64,000 nt of DNA from Bdellovibrionales bacterium CG10_big_fil_rev_8_21_14_0_10_45_34. GTDB lineage: Bacteria > Bdellovibrionota > Bdellovibrionia > Bdellovibrionales > 1-14-0-10-45-34. The stretch lies in assembly GCA_002778785.1 (NCBI GenBank), contig PEZS01000009.1, positions 38,105 to 102,104 of the forward strand, in the 5' to 3' direction. The position numbers and the translations under genes were made by a program. Of the stretch, positions 17,180-25,635 are shown piece by piece; the first letter of the stretch is position 1; each line of letters starts with the position of its first letter. The notes beneath the pieces are model-generated. The model was not told the origin of the DNA, did no database searches, and saw nothing but the letters and a program-made list of their open reading frames with translations.

Positions 17180-17920
17180 TTAACCGAAACTCTTCACCAT
17201 TGATCCGACGATCAACGACCAACCATCCACCAAAACAAACAACATGATCTTGAACGGAAGTGACACCACAACCGGAGGCAACATCATCATACCCATGGCC
17301 ATTAAAACACTTGCGACAACCATATCTATGACAAGAAACGGGAGGTAAATAATGAATCCAATCTGAAACGCTGTTTTCAGCTCAGATATTACGAATGCCG
17401 GAATGAGAACTGTCGTGGAAACATCGGCTCTCGTCTTTGGCGCTGGCGACTTCGAAAGCCCGATAAATAATTGAAGATCTTGGTCACGCGTTTGTCGGAA
17501 CATGAAAGACCGAAGTGGTTTTCCAGCGGCGTCTAGCGCCGCCTCTTGCCCCAGAGAGCCGGCGAGGTAGGGCTGGAGAGCTTCTTTATTAATTGTTTCA
17601 AAAACAGGTGCCATTATGAAAAATGAGAGAAAAAGTGCTAACCCTATCAGAAGTTGATTGGGTGGCATTTGCTGAACGCCCATGGCCTGACGCAGAAACG
17701 AGAACACAACTATAATTCTCGTAAAGCTCGTCATCATTATTAGTATAGCGGGCGCGAGAGCAAGAATGGTTAATACGGTAAGAATTTTAATTACATTTAC
17801 AACTTCATTGGGATCACTAGTGTTTTGAAAACCGAGGTTAACCGAAGGAATTGTCATACCCTGAGCCGCAGCTGAAACAGGCAAAAGGAGTAAAGCTAAG
17901 AGAGTCAGTCGTTTTATCAA
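17180..17920 (-). CDS. fliP: FliP, flagellar export channel subunit
   Basis: Core of the export channel. An N-terminal cleavable signal peptide (MIKRLTLLALLLLPVSAAAQG) is followed by a membrane segment and the highly conserved MTSFTRIIVVFSFLRQAMGVQQMPPNQLLIGLALFL region, then a periplasmic loop and two C-terminal helices (IDMVVASVLMAMGMMMLPPVVVSLPFKI). Length 246. Its ATG overlaps the fliO stop by four bases (ATGA type), so the two are translationally coupled. Confidence 0.97.
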   Translation of the reverse strand: MIKRLTLLALLLLPVSAAAQGMTIPSVNLGFQNTSDPNEVVNVIKILTVLTILALAPAILIMMTSFTRIIVVFSFLRQAMGVQQMPPNQLLIGLALFLSFFIMAPVFETINKEALQPYLAGSLGQEAALDAAGKPLRSFMFRQTRDQDLQLFIGLSKSPAPKTRADVSTTVLIPAFVISELKTAFQIGFIIYLPFLVIDMVVASVLMAMGMMMLPPVVVSLPFKIMLFVLVDGWSLIVGSMVKSFG

Positions 17921-18702
17921 GAGAGTTTCCTCAAAGTGCGAAATCTCTCCTTAAGAACATCTTTAAGTCCGCTCATTTGAAAGTCCTCCGAATCAGCATC
18001 TTGCAGCCCTTGATTCTGAGCTTTGATGAGTTGTTTGTTGAATGCAGCTTCTGGCTTCTCAGAATCCAGTTCTTCTTCAAAAAGGGTGACTGATTTGATG
18101 AGGTTAATCTGACGATCAGTTACCCCAACAAGCATCGACTCTCCGGCTACTGAAACCAGAATCATACTTTTTTTAGGGCCCAAGTGGTGCTGGCTGATGA
18201 CTTTAATGGTGCTTTCTTTAAGCGAGAGCCTGGATTTACCTTTGTATTGTCTGACAAATACTATTGTACCTAAAATCAAACATCCCAGTATTCCAATGGT
18301 TACTAATAGTTTCGGCCATCCACTCTCGACTACCTTAGCGGGAGCGCCGGGCGATTTGAATACGGGAATCTTAGCCTCGTCAGTAGTTGCGAGCACAATT
18401 TTTGACTCCTCTTCTTGCGCACCAATCAATGCTCCCTCGTCAATGACCTTTGCAACTTGGGGAGGTGGCGAAACTTCTATTTCTGTATTTTTGACTGGCG
18501 GCAACTGCGAAGTTTCCATAACTGATTTTATCTCAGTGGCGACCTTTGTAGAAACCTGGGTCTTTGCCGTCGATTTCTCGGGTTGAAACGCGGCAAGAAC
18601 CTCTGAATCCGAGCCGTGAGCATCATTTTCAAGATTGGTATTTGCCTGTAATGAGCTGCAACTCAGTGCGAGCAGAATAGTTATTAGAGACAAAAGTTTC
18701 AT
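17917..18702 (-). CDS. fliO: FliO-like flagellar assembly protein with extended periplasmic part
   Basis: FliO stabilises FliP during assembly. Here a signal-peptide-like N-terminus with a lipobox-like LALSC (residue about 15) is followed by a disordered Glu/Val/Pro-rich stretch to about residue 125. A membrane segment (LLVTIGILGCLILGTIVFV) and the FliO domain (LKESTIKVISQHHLGPKKSMILVSVAGESMLVGVTDRQINLI) come next. At 261 residues it is about twice the E. coli protein because of the extra N-terminal periplasmic part. Position between fliN and fliP supports the call. Confidence 0.9.
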   Translation of the reverse strand: MKLLSLITILLALSCSSLQANTNLENDAHGSDSEVLAAFQPEKSTAKTQVSTKVATEIKSVMETSQLPPVKNTEIEVSPPPQVAKVIDEGALIGAQEEESKIVLATTDEAKIPVFKSPGAPAKVVESGWPKLLVTIGILGCLILGTIVFVRQYKGKSRLSLKESTIKVISQHHLGPKKSMILVSVAGESMLVGVTDRQINLIKSVTLFEEELDSEKPEAAFNKQLIKAQNQGLQDADSEDFQMSGLKDVLKERFRTLRKLS

Positions 18703-18757
18703 GCCGACTCCATTCAGCTTAAGATTCTAAGTTAGTTGATCTAACTGCTTGATCTAA

Positions 18758-19126
18758 TTATTTTAGCTGCTCAACTCTCTCTTTAGGCGAAATGACATCT
18801 GTCAGTCGCACGCCAAATTTTTCGTTGACGACGACGCATTCCCCTTTAGCAACCAGCTTGTCGTTTACCAAAATTTCCATCGGCTCTCCGGCGAGTTTGG
18901 TAAGCTCAATGACGCTTCCCTGGCCTAGATTCAGCAAATCACGAACAACCATTTTCGTGCGGCCCAGTTCAACTGTTACACGAAGCGGGATGTCCATTAT
19001 CATATCTATGTTCGTGTCTTTTGTTTTAGCAGCCGACCTTTCAGCCGCAGCATCAAGTTCTTTTGCTTCGTGCTCTGCCACTTCTTCTAGGCCTTCCACA
19101 ACTTTCGCCGCACCCTCTTCAGCCAT
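18758..19126 (-). CDS. fliN: FliN, flagellar C-ring switch protein
   Basis: C-ring subunit for rotation switching and export docking. The C-terminal SpoA domain is clear: MDIPLRVTVELGRTKMVVRDLLNLGQGSVIELTKLAGEPMEILVNDKLVAKGECVVVNEKFGVRLTDVI. The first 40 or so residues are Ala/Glu-rich. Length 122. It lies nine bases after fliM. Confidence 0.96.
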   Translation of the reverse strand: MAEEGAAKVVEGLEEVAEHEAKELDAAAERSAAKTKDTNIDMIMDIPLRVTVELGRTKMVVRDLLNLGQGSVIELTKLAGEPMEILVNDKLVAKGECVVVNEKFGVRLTDVISPKERVEQLK

Positions 19127-19135
19127 AAATCCTCC

Positions 19136-20134
19136 CTAGTCCTCTATCTTGCGAATTAATTGAACTGCAGTATTTCCGTGACTTACCCCGTAGTAACACT
19201 TGAAGCGAGTAACACCCTCTACCAGCACCTGGAGCTCACCACTTACATCTTGGCCAAGCGGTACGACATCCCCTACTTTGAAATTCATGAGATCCTTCAT
19301 AGTGATGTTTGTTTCGCCAAGGTTCACAAGTATATCTAGCTCTGTGTCGAGCAATTGTTCTTTTATTGTCGAAGCCCACATTCTCTTATCCGTTTGGTCA
19401 GACTCGACTTGAAACCCCGTAGAGAGTTTTTGCTTTATGGGTTCGATAGTTGAATATGGAAGAACCAGGGTGATTGTTCCATTAGCGCTCTCTAACTCGA
19501 CGTCAAACGTCGATGCAATCACCACATCTGTAGGTGGCACAATACCCACAAACTGTGGATTGACCTCGGTCCTCACAAAGCTGCAGTCAATTTTGTAAAC
19601 AGAGGCCCAAGCAGATTCTAAATCTTGAATGGCAAGTTCAACAACTTTTCTCACAATAGAGAGTTCAATAGGTGTGAACTCCTTGCCTTCAATTTTAGTA
19701 TATGGGCGATCGTTTCCACCAAAGAAGTTATCTATTAATGCATAGGCCAATTTGCTTTCTATTACAAAAAGTGACGAGCCTCTTAAACCGTTGTATCTCA
19801 ATACGCTCATGCAAGTAGGCATTGGTAACGTATTGATGAACTCTCCAAACTTCAAAAAGTCCGTGCTGGCATGATTCAAACTGGCAATTCTTCTTAGTGC
19901 TGAAGATAGTGAAATTCGAAAAGAGCGCATAAAGCGCTCATAGATAACGTCAAGCTGAGGCAGGCGACCACGGATGATGCGATCTTGGCTGGTAAGATCA
20001 TATACGACGACTCCCTTATCGGGAGTGGTGGTAACGCCCCCGGCGCTATCGTCACTGGCGCCGCCGGAGCTGTCGCCTTCGGACACTGCGGCCAGGAGTG
20101 CATCTACTTCGCTCTGCGAGAGAACCTGATTCAT
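19136..20134 (-). CDS. fliM: FliM, flagellar switch protein that binds CheY-P
   Basis: C-ring protein receiving the chemotaxis signal. The N-terminal CheY-binding motif LSQSEVDALLAAV is intact (residues 4-16), followed by a Gly/Asp linker, the middle domain (LPQLDVIYERFMRSFRISLSSALRR, FFGGNDRPYTKIEGKEFTPIE) and a C-terminal SpoA domain. Length 332. The intact motif implies that chemotaxis controls the motor. Located 30 bases after fliL. Confidence 0.97.
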   Translation of the reverse strand: MNQVLSQSEVDALLAAVSEGDSSGGASDDSAGGVTTTPDKGVVVYDLTSQDRIIRGRLPQLDVIYERFMRSFRISLSSALRRIASLNHASTDFLKFGEFINTLPMPTCMSVLRYNGLRGSSLFVIESKLAYALIDNFFGGNDRPYTKIEGKEFTPIELSIVRKVVELAIQDLESAWASVYKIDCSFVRTEVNPQFVGIVPPTDVVIASTFDVELESANGTITLVLPYSTIEPIKQKLSTGFQVESDQTDKRMWASTIKEQLLDTELDILVNLGETNITMKDLMNFKVGDVVPLGQDVSGELQVLVEGVTRFKCYYGVSHGNTAVQLIRKIED

Positions 20135-20164
20135 TCAGTTCCTTTCCCCTTCGATTCCAAGTAA

Positions 20165-20710
20165 TTAATTGAAAATGAACTCCGTAAAGTAGACCCTTTT
20201 AATTTTTCCACGGCTTAAGAATGAATTGATCGTTTCTGCTATTTCTTCTCGCAGTCGATCTTTGCCTTCTCTTTCACTCAAATCATTGAAGGACTTTGTA
20301 GAGAGCATAATAAGAATCATGTCGCGTATTTGTGGTTTACGTTTTTCAATCTCTTCTTGGACCTCGGCGTTTGATATTTCAAGCTCCATGTTTACTTTAA
20401 GTAACTTTGATCCCCTGCTTCCTGCGAGATTTACAACGAAGGTTTCAAGCGGAACCAAAGAGCCGATGAAATCCATATCAGATTCCTTTTCTTCGGCCTG
20501 AGCTTGCTTTTCACCCTCAATCACCTGATCAATGGTCGCTTTTTGGTCTTCTTTCTTTTTGTTTAAAAATAACATGACACCAACTCCGCCTATGGCCAGC
20601 ATATTGAAAATCAACAACGCAATGAATAGAGTCGGTTTTTGTGCTGGCGCCGCTGGAGCGTCGGCAACTGCTCCCTTTTCTTCTGCTGCATTACTCTTTT
20701 CTTCTGCCAC
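20165..20710 (-). CDS. fliL: FliL, flagellar basal-body stator-associated protein
   Basis: Inner-membrane protein that surrounds the stator. A short cytoplasmic Ala/Glu/Pro-rich N-terminus precedes one membrane helix (LFIALLIFNMLAIGGVGVMLFL) and a periplasmic stomatin-like domain (VPLETFVVNLAGSRGSKLLKVNMELEI, RDMILIMLSTKSFNDLSEREGKDRLREEI). The frame is open to 20827, but GTG 20710 has AAAAGGAG five bases upstream and yields a normal 181-residue FliL. The extra upstream codons would span the sigma-54 promoter. Confidence 0.95.
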   Translation of the reverse strand: MAEEKSNAAEEKGAVADAPAAPAQKPTLFIALLIFNMLAIGGVGVMLFLNKKKEDQKATIDQVIEGEKQAQAEEKESDMDFIGSLVPLETFVVNLAGSRGSKLLKVNMELEISNAEVQEEIEKRKPQIRDMILIMLSTKSFNDLSEREGKDRLREEIAETINSFLSRGKIKRVYFTEFIFN

Positions 20711-20754
20711 GAGCACTCCTTTTGGTCTGTGGTATGACCTCAACCACTTAATAA

Positions 20755-20769
20755 GCAAGCGCAGTGCCA
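20755..20769 (-). promoter_or_regulatory. Sigma-54 promoter of the fliL-to-flhG operon
   Basis: On the minus strand TGGCAC (20769-20764), five bases, then TTGC (20758-20755): an exact match to the -24/-12 consensus TGGCAC-N5-TTGC. It lies 45 bases upstream of the fliL start, giving a leader of about 30 bases. Sigma-54 promoters need an enhancer-binding activator; none is encoded in this window. Confidence 0.82.
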
Positions 20770-20857
20770 CACGGACTTCAGTCTGAATGCGAACGAAGTT
20801 TTGACGACTGTGAGTGGTGAAATGCAATTCAATAGATCTAGAGCGAATTGCTTTGTT

Positions 20858-20884
20858 AAAAAAAAACGGCCCTCGTAAGGGCCG
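20858..20884 (-). terminator. Rho-independent terminator after the SPOR gene
   Basis: A seven-base-pair stem (CGGCCCT 20867-20873 with AGGGCCG 20878-20884) with a four-base loop, followed on the minus strand by nine T residues (20866-20858). It lies about 70 bases past the SPOR-protein stop and separates that gene from the sigma-54-driven flagellar operon. Confidence 0.9.
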
Positions 20885-20952
20885 ACATATTTTTGGGCTT
20901 TTGCTGGCAACTGTTCGTCAAGGTATTGACGACAAACAAGTTTGTTTTGCGG

Positions 20953-21675
20953 CTACTTCACAATTTCTTTAATGAAGCCAGATTTCACAGCACCATTGTT
21001 AGTGAGGCTCACCAACTTGTCAGATGCAGCTTTTTTATCGGCAAATAGACCTATGTTGACCCTATACCAGTCTTCTCCATTAACTTTTGCAGCAATATAA
21101 AAAGCGTTATGACCTTTTGACTTCCAGTCTTCTGCAACTTTCTTAGCTGTGTCTTCTGCTTTGTGTGACGAAATCTGAATTGTCCATTTTCCGACTGCGG
21201 CGGCTGCAACATCTTGTGGCAAAGCATTTGGAAGCCGATTGGGCTCGGTCGGCTTAATTTCCTCAGGCGTCTTACCTTTAGCTATTCTGTCTGCGACGTT
21301 CTGAATTTTATCTAGCTTTGGCTTTGCTTCCTCTACCATCTTAGAGGTGTCGGCCTCTAAAAAGTCATGCTCGCCACTTCGAGCCAAGGGCTCCGATGGC
21401 TGTTCAAATTCCTTGGCCAGTCTCTCGATGTCTTCATGAGTCAGTATCTCATCAGGACTGACTTTCTGAATATCCTGGGACGGCACTGAAGCTAGATCTC
21501 TCTCAGTACCCACGCCATGCCCATCTGTACCGTGCTCCATTGCAGCCATTCTGTGTTGACTATCACTAAACTGTTTTCCAACAAAAGTGCCGATTGAAAA
21601 CGACAACAATGAAATAAAGAAAACTAGCACCAATTTGATTAACGTGTCGGTTTTAGAACCCCCCGATTGCCCCAT
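20953..21675 (-). CDS. Membrane-anchored SPOR-domain protein
   Basis: Probable cell-envelope protein that binds denuded peptidoglycan at division sites or poles. One N-terminal membrane helix (TLIKLVLVFFISLLSFSIGTFVG, about 10-32) is followed by an acidic and Pro-rich spacer and a C-terminal SPOR domain (about 165-240: GKWTIQISSHKAEDTAKKVAEDW, VNGEDWYRVNIGLFADKKAA). It is monocistronic judging by the terminator that follows and the divergent gene upstream. Confidence 0.9.
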   Translation of the reverse strand: MGQSGGSKTDTLIKLVLVFFISLLSFSIGTFVGKQFSDSQHRMAAMEHGTDGHGVGTERDLASVPSQDIQKVSPDEILTHEDIERLAKEFEQPSEPLARSGEHDFLEADTSKMVEEAKPKLDKIQNVADRIAKGKTPEEIKPTEPNRLPNALPQDVAAAAVGKWTIQISSHKAEDTAKKVAEDWKSKGHNAFYIAAKVNGEDWYRVNIGLFADKKAASDKLVSLTNNGAVKSGFIKEIVK

Positions 21676-21755
21676 CCTTTAAACTCCTTCCAAGAACCAC
21701 AATTAAATGTTACTCAGAAGCGACGTATCGGTCAAAAACAAACCCGGAGTGTCCT

Positions 21756-22550
21756 GTGTCTGATCCTCTTAGAAAGCGTCTTGCCGTTGCTATCGAGGCA
21801 TGTCAACTTGCTGACGCAGTTCTCCTTAAACATTTCAATAGGTTGAAGGAAGTTAAGCATAAACCTGATGCTGGCTTAGTGACTGAAGCCGACGTTGAAA
21901 GTGAACAAACAGTCCAGTCTTTTCTCAAAAAGCATTACCCCCACGATGCATTTGTAGGCGAAGAATCCGGACTTCAGTCTGGCGCAGATGCAACAAGTGG
22001 CCGCTGGATTTGCGACCCTCTTGATGGGACCACCAATTACGTAAACGGCTTTGACTACTTTGGAGTGTCACTCGCTTATGTTGAGGGCAAAGAAACTCTA
22101 CTAGGCGTGACGACTATTCCGAGGATGGGTCGAACATTTCATGCTACCAAAGGTGGGGGCTCCTTTCTGAACGGCGAGAGAATCTCGGTACGAATGACGA
22201 AAAGTCGCCTCTCTGAATGCTTTCTTGCAACCGGGTTTTCTTACTCCGTCGGACCTATACTTTCAAAACAGATGAAACTCTTTGAAACAATGGTGAGATC
22301 CACAACTGCGGTAAGACGTCCAGGGGCTGCATGTTTAGATTTGGCATTTGTTTCGGCAGGTGTATTTGACGGTTTTTGGGAATACGATCTGCAACCTTGG
22401 GATTTGGTGGCCGGAGAACTTCTCGTAAGAGAGGCTGGTGGTCTCACTTGTAACGAGCGCGGCCAACCCTACAGCATCGATAGCACAGGCGTGATCGCAG
22501 GAAGCCCCAAAATCTTTGAAGAACTCAAAGGCCGAATCCTAGAGAACTAA
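21756..22550 (+). CDS. Inositol monophosphatase family protein
   Basis: Mg-dependent sugar-phosphate phosphatase of the SuhB/IMPase family. Metal-binding motifs are all present: GEESG (about 69-73), WICDPLDGTTNYVNG (about 88-102) and WDLVAGELLVREAGG (about 216). GTG 21756 is the start, with CGGAG six bases upstream. Length 264 is normal. The substrate cannot be read from sequence; SuhB-like, histidinol-phosphate or PAP phosphatase activities are all possible. Confidence 0.93.
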   Translation: MSDPLRKRLAVAIEACQLADAVLLKHFNRLKEVKHKPDAGLVTEADVESEQTVQSFLKKHYPHDAFVGEESGLQSGADATSGRWICDPLDGTTNYVNGFDYFGVSLAYVEGKETLLGVTTIPRMGRTFHATKGGGSFLNGERISVRMTKSRLSECFLATGFSYSVGPILSKQMKLFETMVRSTTAVRRPGAACLDLAFVSAGVFDGFWEYDLQPWDLVAGELLVREAGGLTCNERGQPYSIDSTGVIAGSPKIFEELKGRILEN

Positions 22551-22589
22551 CATCCGGCCGCAAAAAAATGATTTCGCCGAAATGCTCCC

Positions 22590-22658
22590 TAGGAGCTATT
22601 GCCATTTTTCTTAAATTACTGCAGAAAAACGCAACAAAACGATTTGCAACAGCCCCTA
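22590..22658. repeat. Imperfect inverted repeat between convergent genes
   Basis: Arms TAGGAGCTATTGC (22590-22602) and GCAACAGCCCCTA (22646-22658) pair with two mismatches, with a second inner stem TTTTTC (22605-22610) / GAAAAA (22624-22629). The arm sequence closely resembles the palindrome at 31272-31317. It sits between the convergent phosphatase and exonuclease genes and may act as a bidirectional terminator. Confidence 0.6.
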
Positions 22659-23489
22659 AACGCCGCGAATTCGCGACAAATAATATCGCTTAGGACGTGC
22701 CGTAGGGTCAGGCTGTGGGTCGACACATGCGATAAAATCTCCATCGGGATTTCTGACAACACCCTGACAAATCTTAATTTTTTCTTCGGGGTAAGTTTTG
22801 CCGCCGTAAAGAAATCGAAAGGTCGACTTCTGGTTGATCGAATCTATGAGAGACGAAAACCAATGTTCTGATTTTCTATAGTATTCCAAACTGTACCTGC
22901 GCCAGCTGAGGTCTTTACCCATGAGCTCCATCACTTTTTCAAGCGTGCAGTCGTGAGAGAGCCTACTAAAACATTCAAGCAGAAGACCCAAGCACGCTTT
23001 AGAGTCATCGAGAGCTCGGTGCGCGTCTCCCTTATGAAGATTTAGAAACTCAACCAAAGTTTGCAAACGATGATTCGGAGCTCCGCTAATCAAAGTACGA
23101 GAAAGTAACGACGAACACAAAACGCGATTCTGCGGAAGTCTGTATCCGAGTCTTTCAATATCATACGCAAGAAAACCCAAATCAAAGGGTGCATGGTGGG
23201 CCACCAAAACGGCCTCGCCTATAAAACTCAAAAAACTTGGTAAAACAGTTTCCATAGTCGGTGCATCCGAAACCATTTCATTTGTGATACGGTGAATAGA
23301 TATAATAAAATCGCCCATGGGCTCGCGGGGTTTTATTAGCGACTGAAACTCGCCAATGATCTCTCCGTTCTTCCACTTGACGGCAGCAAGCTCCACTATG
23401 TCGTTTCCCACCGGGAAGGCGCCACTCGTCTCGGTATCAAAGCTCACTATCTCAAGGTTTTTTAAACCGGCGCTTAAAATCTGTTCCAT
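22656..23489 (-). CDS. DEDDh 3'-5' exonuclease (DnaQ-like) with WYL-like tail
   Basis: Exonuclease of the DNA polymerase III epsilon/PolC family. Motif I is SFDTETSGAFPVGNDIVELAAV, motif II region AHHAPFDLGFLAYDIERLG, and motif III HRALDDSKACLGLL; the DEDDh residues are present. The C-terminal 70 residues (INQKSTFRFLYGGKTYPEEKIKICQGVVRNPDGDFIACVD then RYYLSRI) resemble a short WYL-type fold. No polymerase or GIY-YIG domain is attached, so it is a stand-alone nuclease. ATG 23489 is taken as the start since it leads directly into the domain, although the frame is open from 23567 and neither start has a strong ribosome-binding site. Confidence 0.85.
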   Translation of the reverse strand: MEQILSAGLKNLEIVSFDTETSGAFPVGNDIVELAAVKWKNGEIIGEFQSLIKPREPMGDFIISIHRITNEMVSDAPTMETVLPSFLSFIGEAVLVAHHAPFDLGFLAYDIERLGYRLPQNRVLCSSLLSRTLISGAPNHRLQTLVEFLNLHKGDAHRALDDSKACLGLLLECFSRLSHDCTLEKVMELMGKDLSWRRYSLEYYRKSEHWFSSLIDSINQKSTFRFLYGGKTYPEEKIKICQGVVRNPDGDFIACVDPQPDPTARPKRYYLSRIRGV

Positions 23490-23638
23490 GCAAACTGCTT
23501 TCTTATCACTAAAAATGGTAGACAGACCAAATTGAATAGTTTTGAAGAACGAGTGACCATAGTCCAAATCTGGAGCGGCGTCAAAAGGTGAGAGAATCCC
23601 TAACCCAGCAGAGAATTGGGGGACACTTTGATAAAAGC

Positions 23639-24514
23639 CTAGTTCTTCTTTTTATTGCTGAGGGTCTTCACAAAATTGTCGTAAACTGAAGTGTCTGTTT
23701 CTTTTTTCTCGAAGAGAGTTTCTAGCTCACGAGGTTTTCTTTGTCCTTCAATAGTGGGCTTTTGCTTGATTTGAAATTTAATAAATCCCCTCGGACGACT
23801 ACCTTTAGAGATGCTTGTCGCTCGCGCCACAACCGTCTCGCCGAGCACACTGGCCGATTTGTGTTCGAGCCCAGCTTCGATATTTGACTTAATGAGGTCT
23901 CTTCTTTGATCGGCCACTTTTTTGGCAGTCAACGGATTTTGATCTATCACGGATTGGGTAAAAATAAAGGATTCAATATTTATGTTTGCATCCTCTACGC
24001 CCGTGGTAAGAAGTTTAATTTTTTCCATCATCTGAACAAACTGCTTGGATGGGTCTGCTGTGCCCGGTTCAAAGAGATATTTGTCGTCTATCTGAAACTG
24101 AATCCTGTCAGATTCCACTTGAACGTCGCCCGCCAGTTCTCCTAGTTGATTGGCAATCTCGGCCAATACAATCTTACGTGAACCCATTGCGAACAGATTG
24201 GGAGTGAAGTCTGCCGGCTCCATAAACGACTGAACCACTTGAAGAGGCTCATTTACTAGATCTAGAAACAACTTTTCTAAGGTGAGCTCTGCTCCGTAGC
24301 TAGTAAAGGTATTCTGAATCATGCTTGGCCCTGAGAAATAAGAAGCAACGTTCTTTTTCACTTCTGGAGTTTGATTAAGAAGCCACATTACTAGAAAGAA
24401 TGCCATCATTGCCGTCATAAAGTCAGCGAATGCCACCTTCCAAGCGCCACCATGATGACCGCCTCCGGAAACCGTAATTTTTTTAATGACTATCATTGGC
24501 TTCTTATCAGCCAC
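23639..24514 (-). CDS. motB: MotB, flagellar stator protein with divergent OmpA-like domain
   Basis: Stator subunit that anchors MotA to peptidoglycan. The plug and membrane segment are classic (HHGGAWKVAFADFMTAMMAFFLVMWLLNQTPE), with the proton-accepting Asp at residue 31. The periplasmic part is unusual: only parts of an OmpA-like domain are visible (FEPGTADPSKQFVQMMEKI ... QRRDLIKSNIEAGL). Peptidoglycan-contact motifs such as GHTD are not recognisable. It follows motA by 20 bases. Confidence 0.93.
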   Translation of the reverse strand: MADKKPMIVIKKITVSGGGHHGGAWKVAFADFMTAMMAFFLVMWLLNQTPEVKKNVASYFSGPSMIQNTFTSYGAELTLEKLFLDLVNEPLQVVQSFMEPADFTPNLFAMGSRKIVLAEIANQLGELAGDVQVESDRIQFQIDDKYLFEPGTADPSKQFVQMMEKIKLLTTGVEDANINIESFIFTQSVIDQNPLTAKKVADQRRDLIKSNIEAGLEHKSASVLGETVVARATSISKGSRPRGFIKFQIKQKPTIEGQRKPRELETLFEKKETDTSVYDNFVKTLSNKKKN

Positions 24515-24534
24515 TGATTTTCCTTTCGCTTAAA

Positions 24535-25422
24535 TTATGCAGCCTTCTTTTCTTTTAGGGCCTTGTCCATTTCATCAAAACTAGGGCGCTGATCAGGAAA
24601 AATTGATCTTCGCGCATATTCCACACATACCAGCGGAGGGTTACCGCGCTGAAGAGCCACAAGCGCCACTTTGATGCATCTCAAATAACGGCCATCTGCT
24701 TCAATGTTACGGCCTATTTTTCCGGCAAGTGGCGAAAAGAATCCGTAGGCAGCCATAACCCCCATAAACGTACCAACAAGTGCGGCCGCAACGGAATGAC
24801 CAATGACTTCTGTGCCCTGATCCAGTTTACCCATCGTGATCACAACGCCCAAAACCGCAGCTACGATTCCTAAGCCCGGCATCGCGTCTGCAGTGTTTGC
24901 CACAATGTGCTGAGCATCGTGTTCTTCTTCGTGGCCTGTTTTGATATCCAAATCCAACAAGTCATCGACATCGTACTGGGTGAGATCTGCACTTAACGTA
25001 ATCTTCATCGTGTCACACAACAAATGAACAGCATGATGATTTTTCAAAAAACTCGGATACGCTTTAAAAATCTCTGAACCCTGGGGCTCCTCAATGTGTT
25101 TCTCTACCCCTTGAGGGCCATCTTTTCGAAAAGTTTGAAACAACCTATAGAGAAGCTGCAAGAGATCGAGGTACTCTTTTGAAGAAGGGCCTGAGCTCCC
25201 AACCATAGCGCGAATAGAATACTTAACACTTGCCTTAAGTGATGACATAGGAGCTTGAATAATCGCCGCACCGAGCGCAGCACCGAAAATGATCATCACC
25301 TCAGTAGGTTGCATGATCACACGCATGTTTCCGCCGTGGAGAATGAATCCACCGAAAACCATTACCAAAACCACAATCAACCCGACGGCACCCATAGCCA
25401 CTCCTACTTTTGTTACATTCAC
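24535..25422 (-). CDS. motA: MotA, flagellar stator ion channel
   Basis: Inner-membrane stator subunit. Four membrane segments are visible, including the C-terminal pair with MPGLGIVAAVLGVVITMG and ALVGTFMGVMAAYGFFSPLAGKI, the MotA signature. The cytoplasmic loop with FRKDGPQGVEKHIEEP carries the charged residues that contact FliG. ATG 25422 is used, but ATG 25395 has a better ribosome-binding site (AGGAG, five bases). Divergent from lon; the intergenic region carries CGCCTTAC (25439-25446), also found twice before fliA. Confidence 0.95.
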   Translation of the reverse strand: MNVTKVGVAMGAVGLIVVLVMVFGGFILHGGNMRVIMQPTEVMIIFGAALGAAIIQAPMSSLKASVKYSIRAMVGSSGPSSKEYLDLLQLLYRLFQTFRKDGPQGVEKHIEEPQGSEIFKAYPSFLKNHHAVHLLCDTMKITLSADLTQYDVDDLLDLDIKTGHEEEHDAQHIVANTADAMPGLGIVAAVLGVVITMGKLDQGTEVIGHSVAAALVGTFMGVMAAYGFFSPLAGKIGRNIEADGRYLRCIKVALVALQRGNPPLVCVEYARRSIFPDQRPSFDEMDKALKEKKAA

Positions 25423-25635
25423 TCTTTCGGAATTTTTGCGCCTTACATAGAGTTCGCGGCACTCATTCGACTCAGGTTACAAACGATGGTCTGTGAATCC
25501 ACTTGACCAACTCGACCAATAGACAGGCCCAGACCAGTGCCTGCGACAATTTTTAGGTGCGACGCATCCGAAAAAGGTACTAGGCACTCGTGCGAGTCTT
25601 GACCGATCGAAAAGTGACCTCACATTAAGACTAGT

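Noticed and set aside
25581..25600. Inverted repeat ACTCG-TG-CGAGT before lon as a CIRCE heat-shock operator
   Set aside because: Spacing is two bases rather than nine and the outer bases do not match; not enough to claim.
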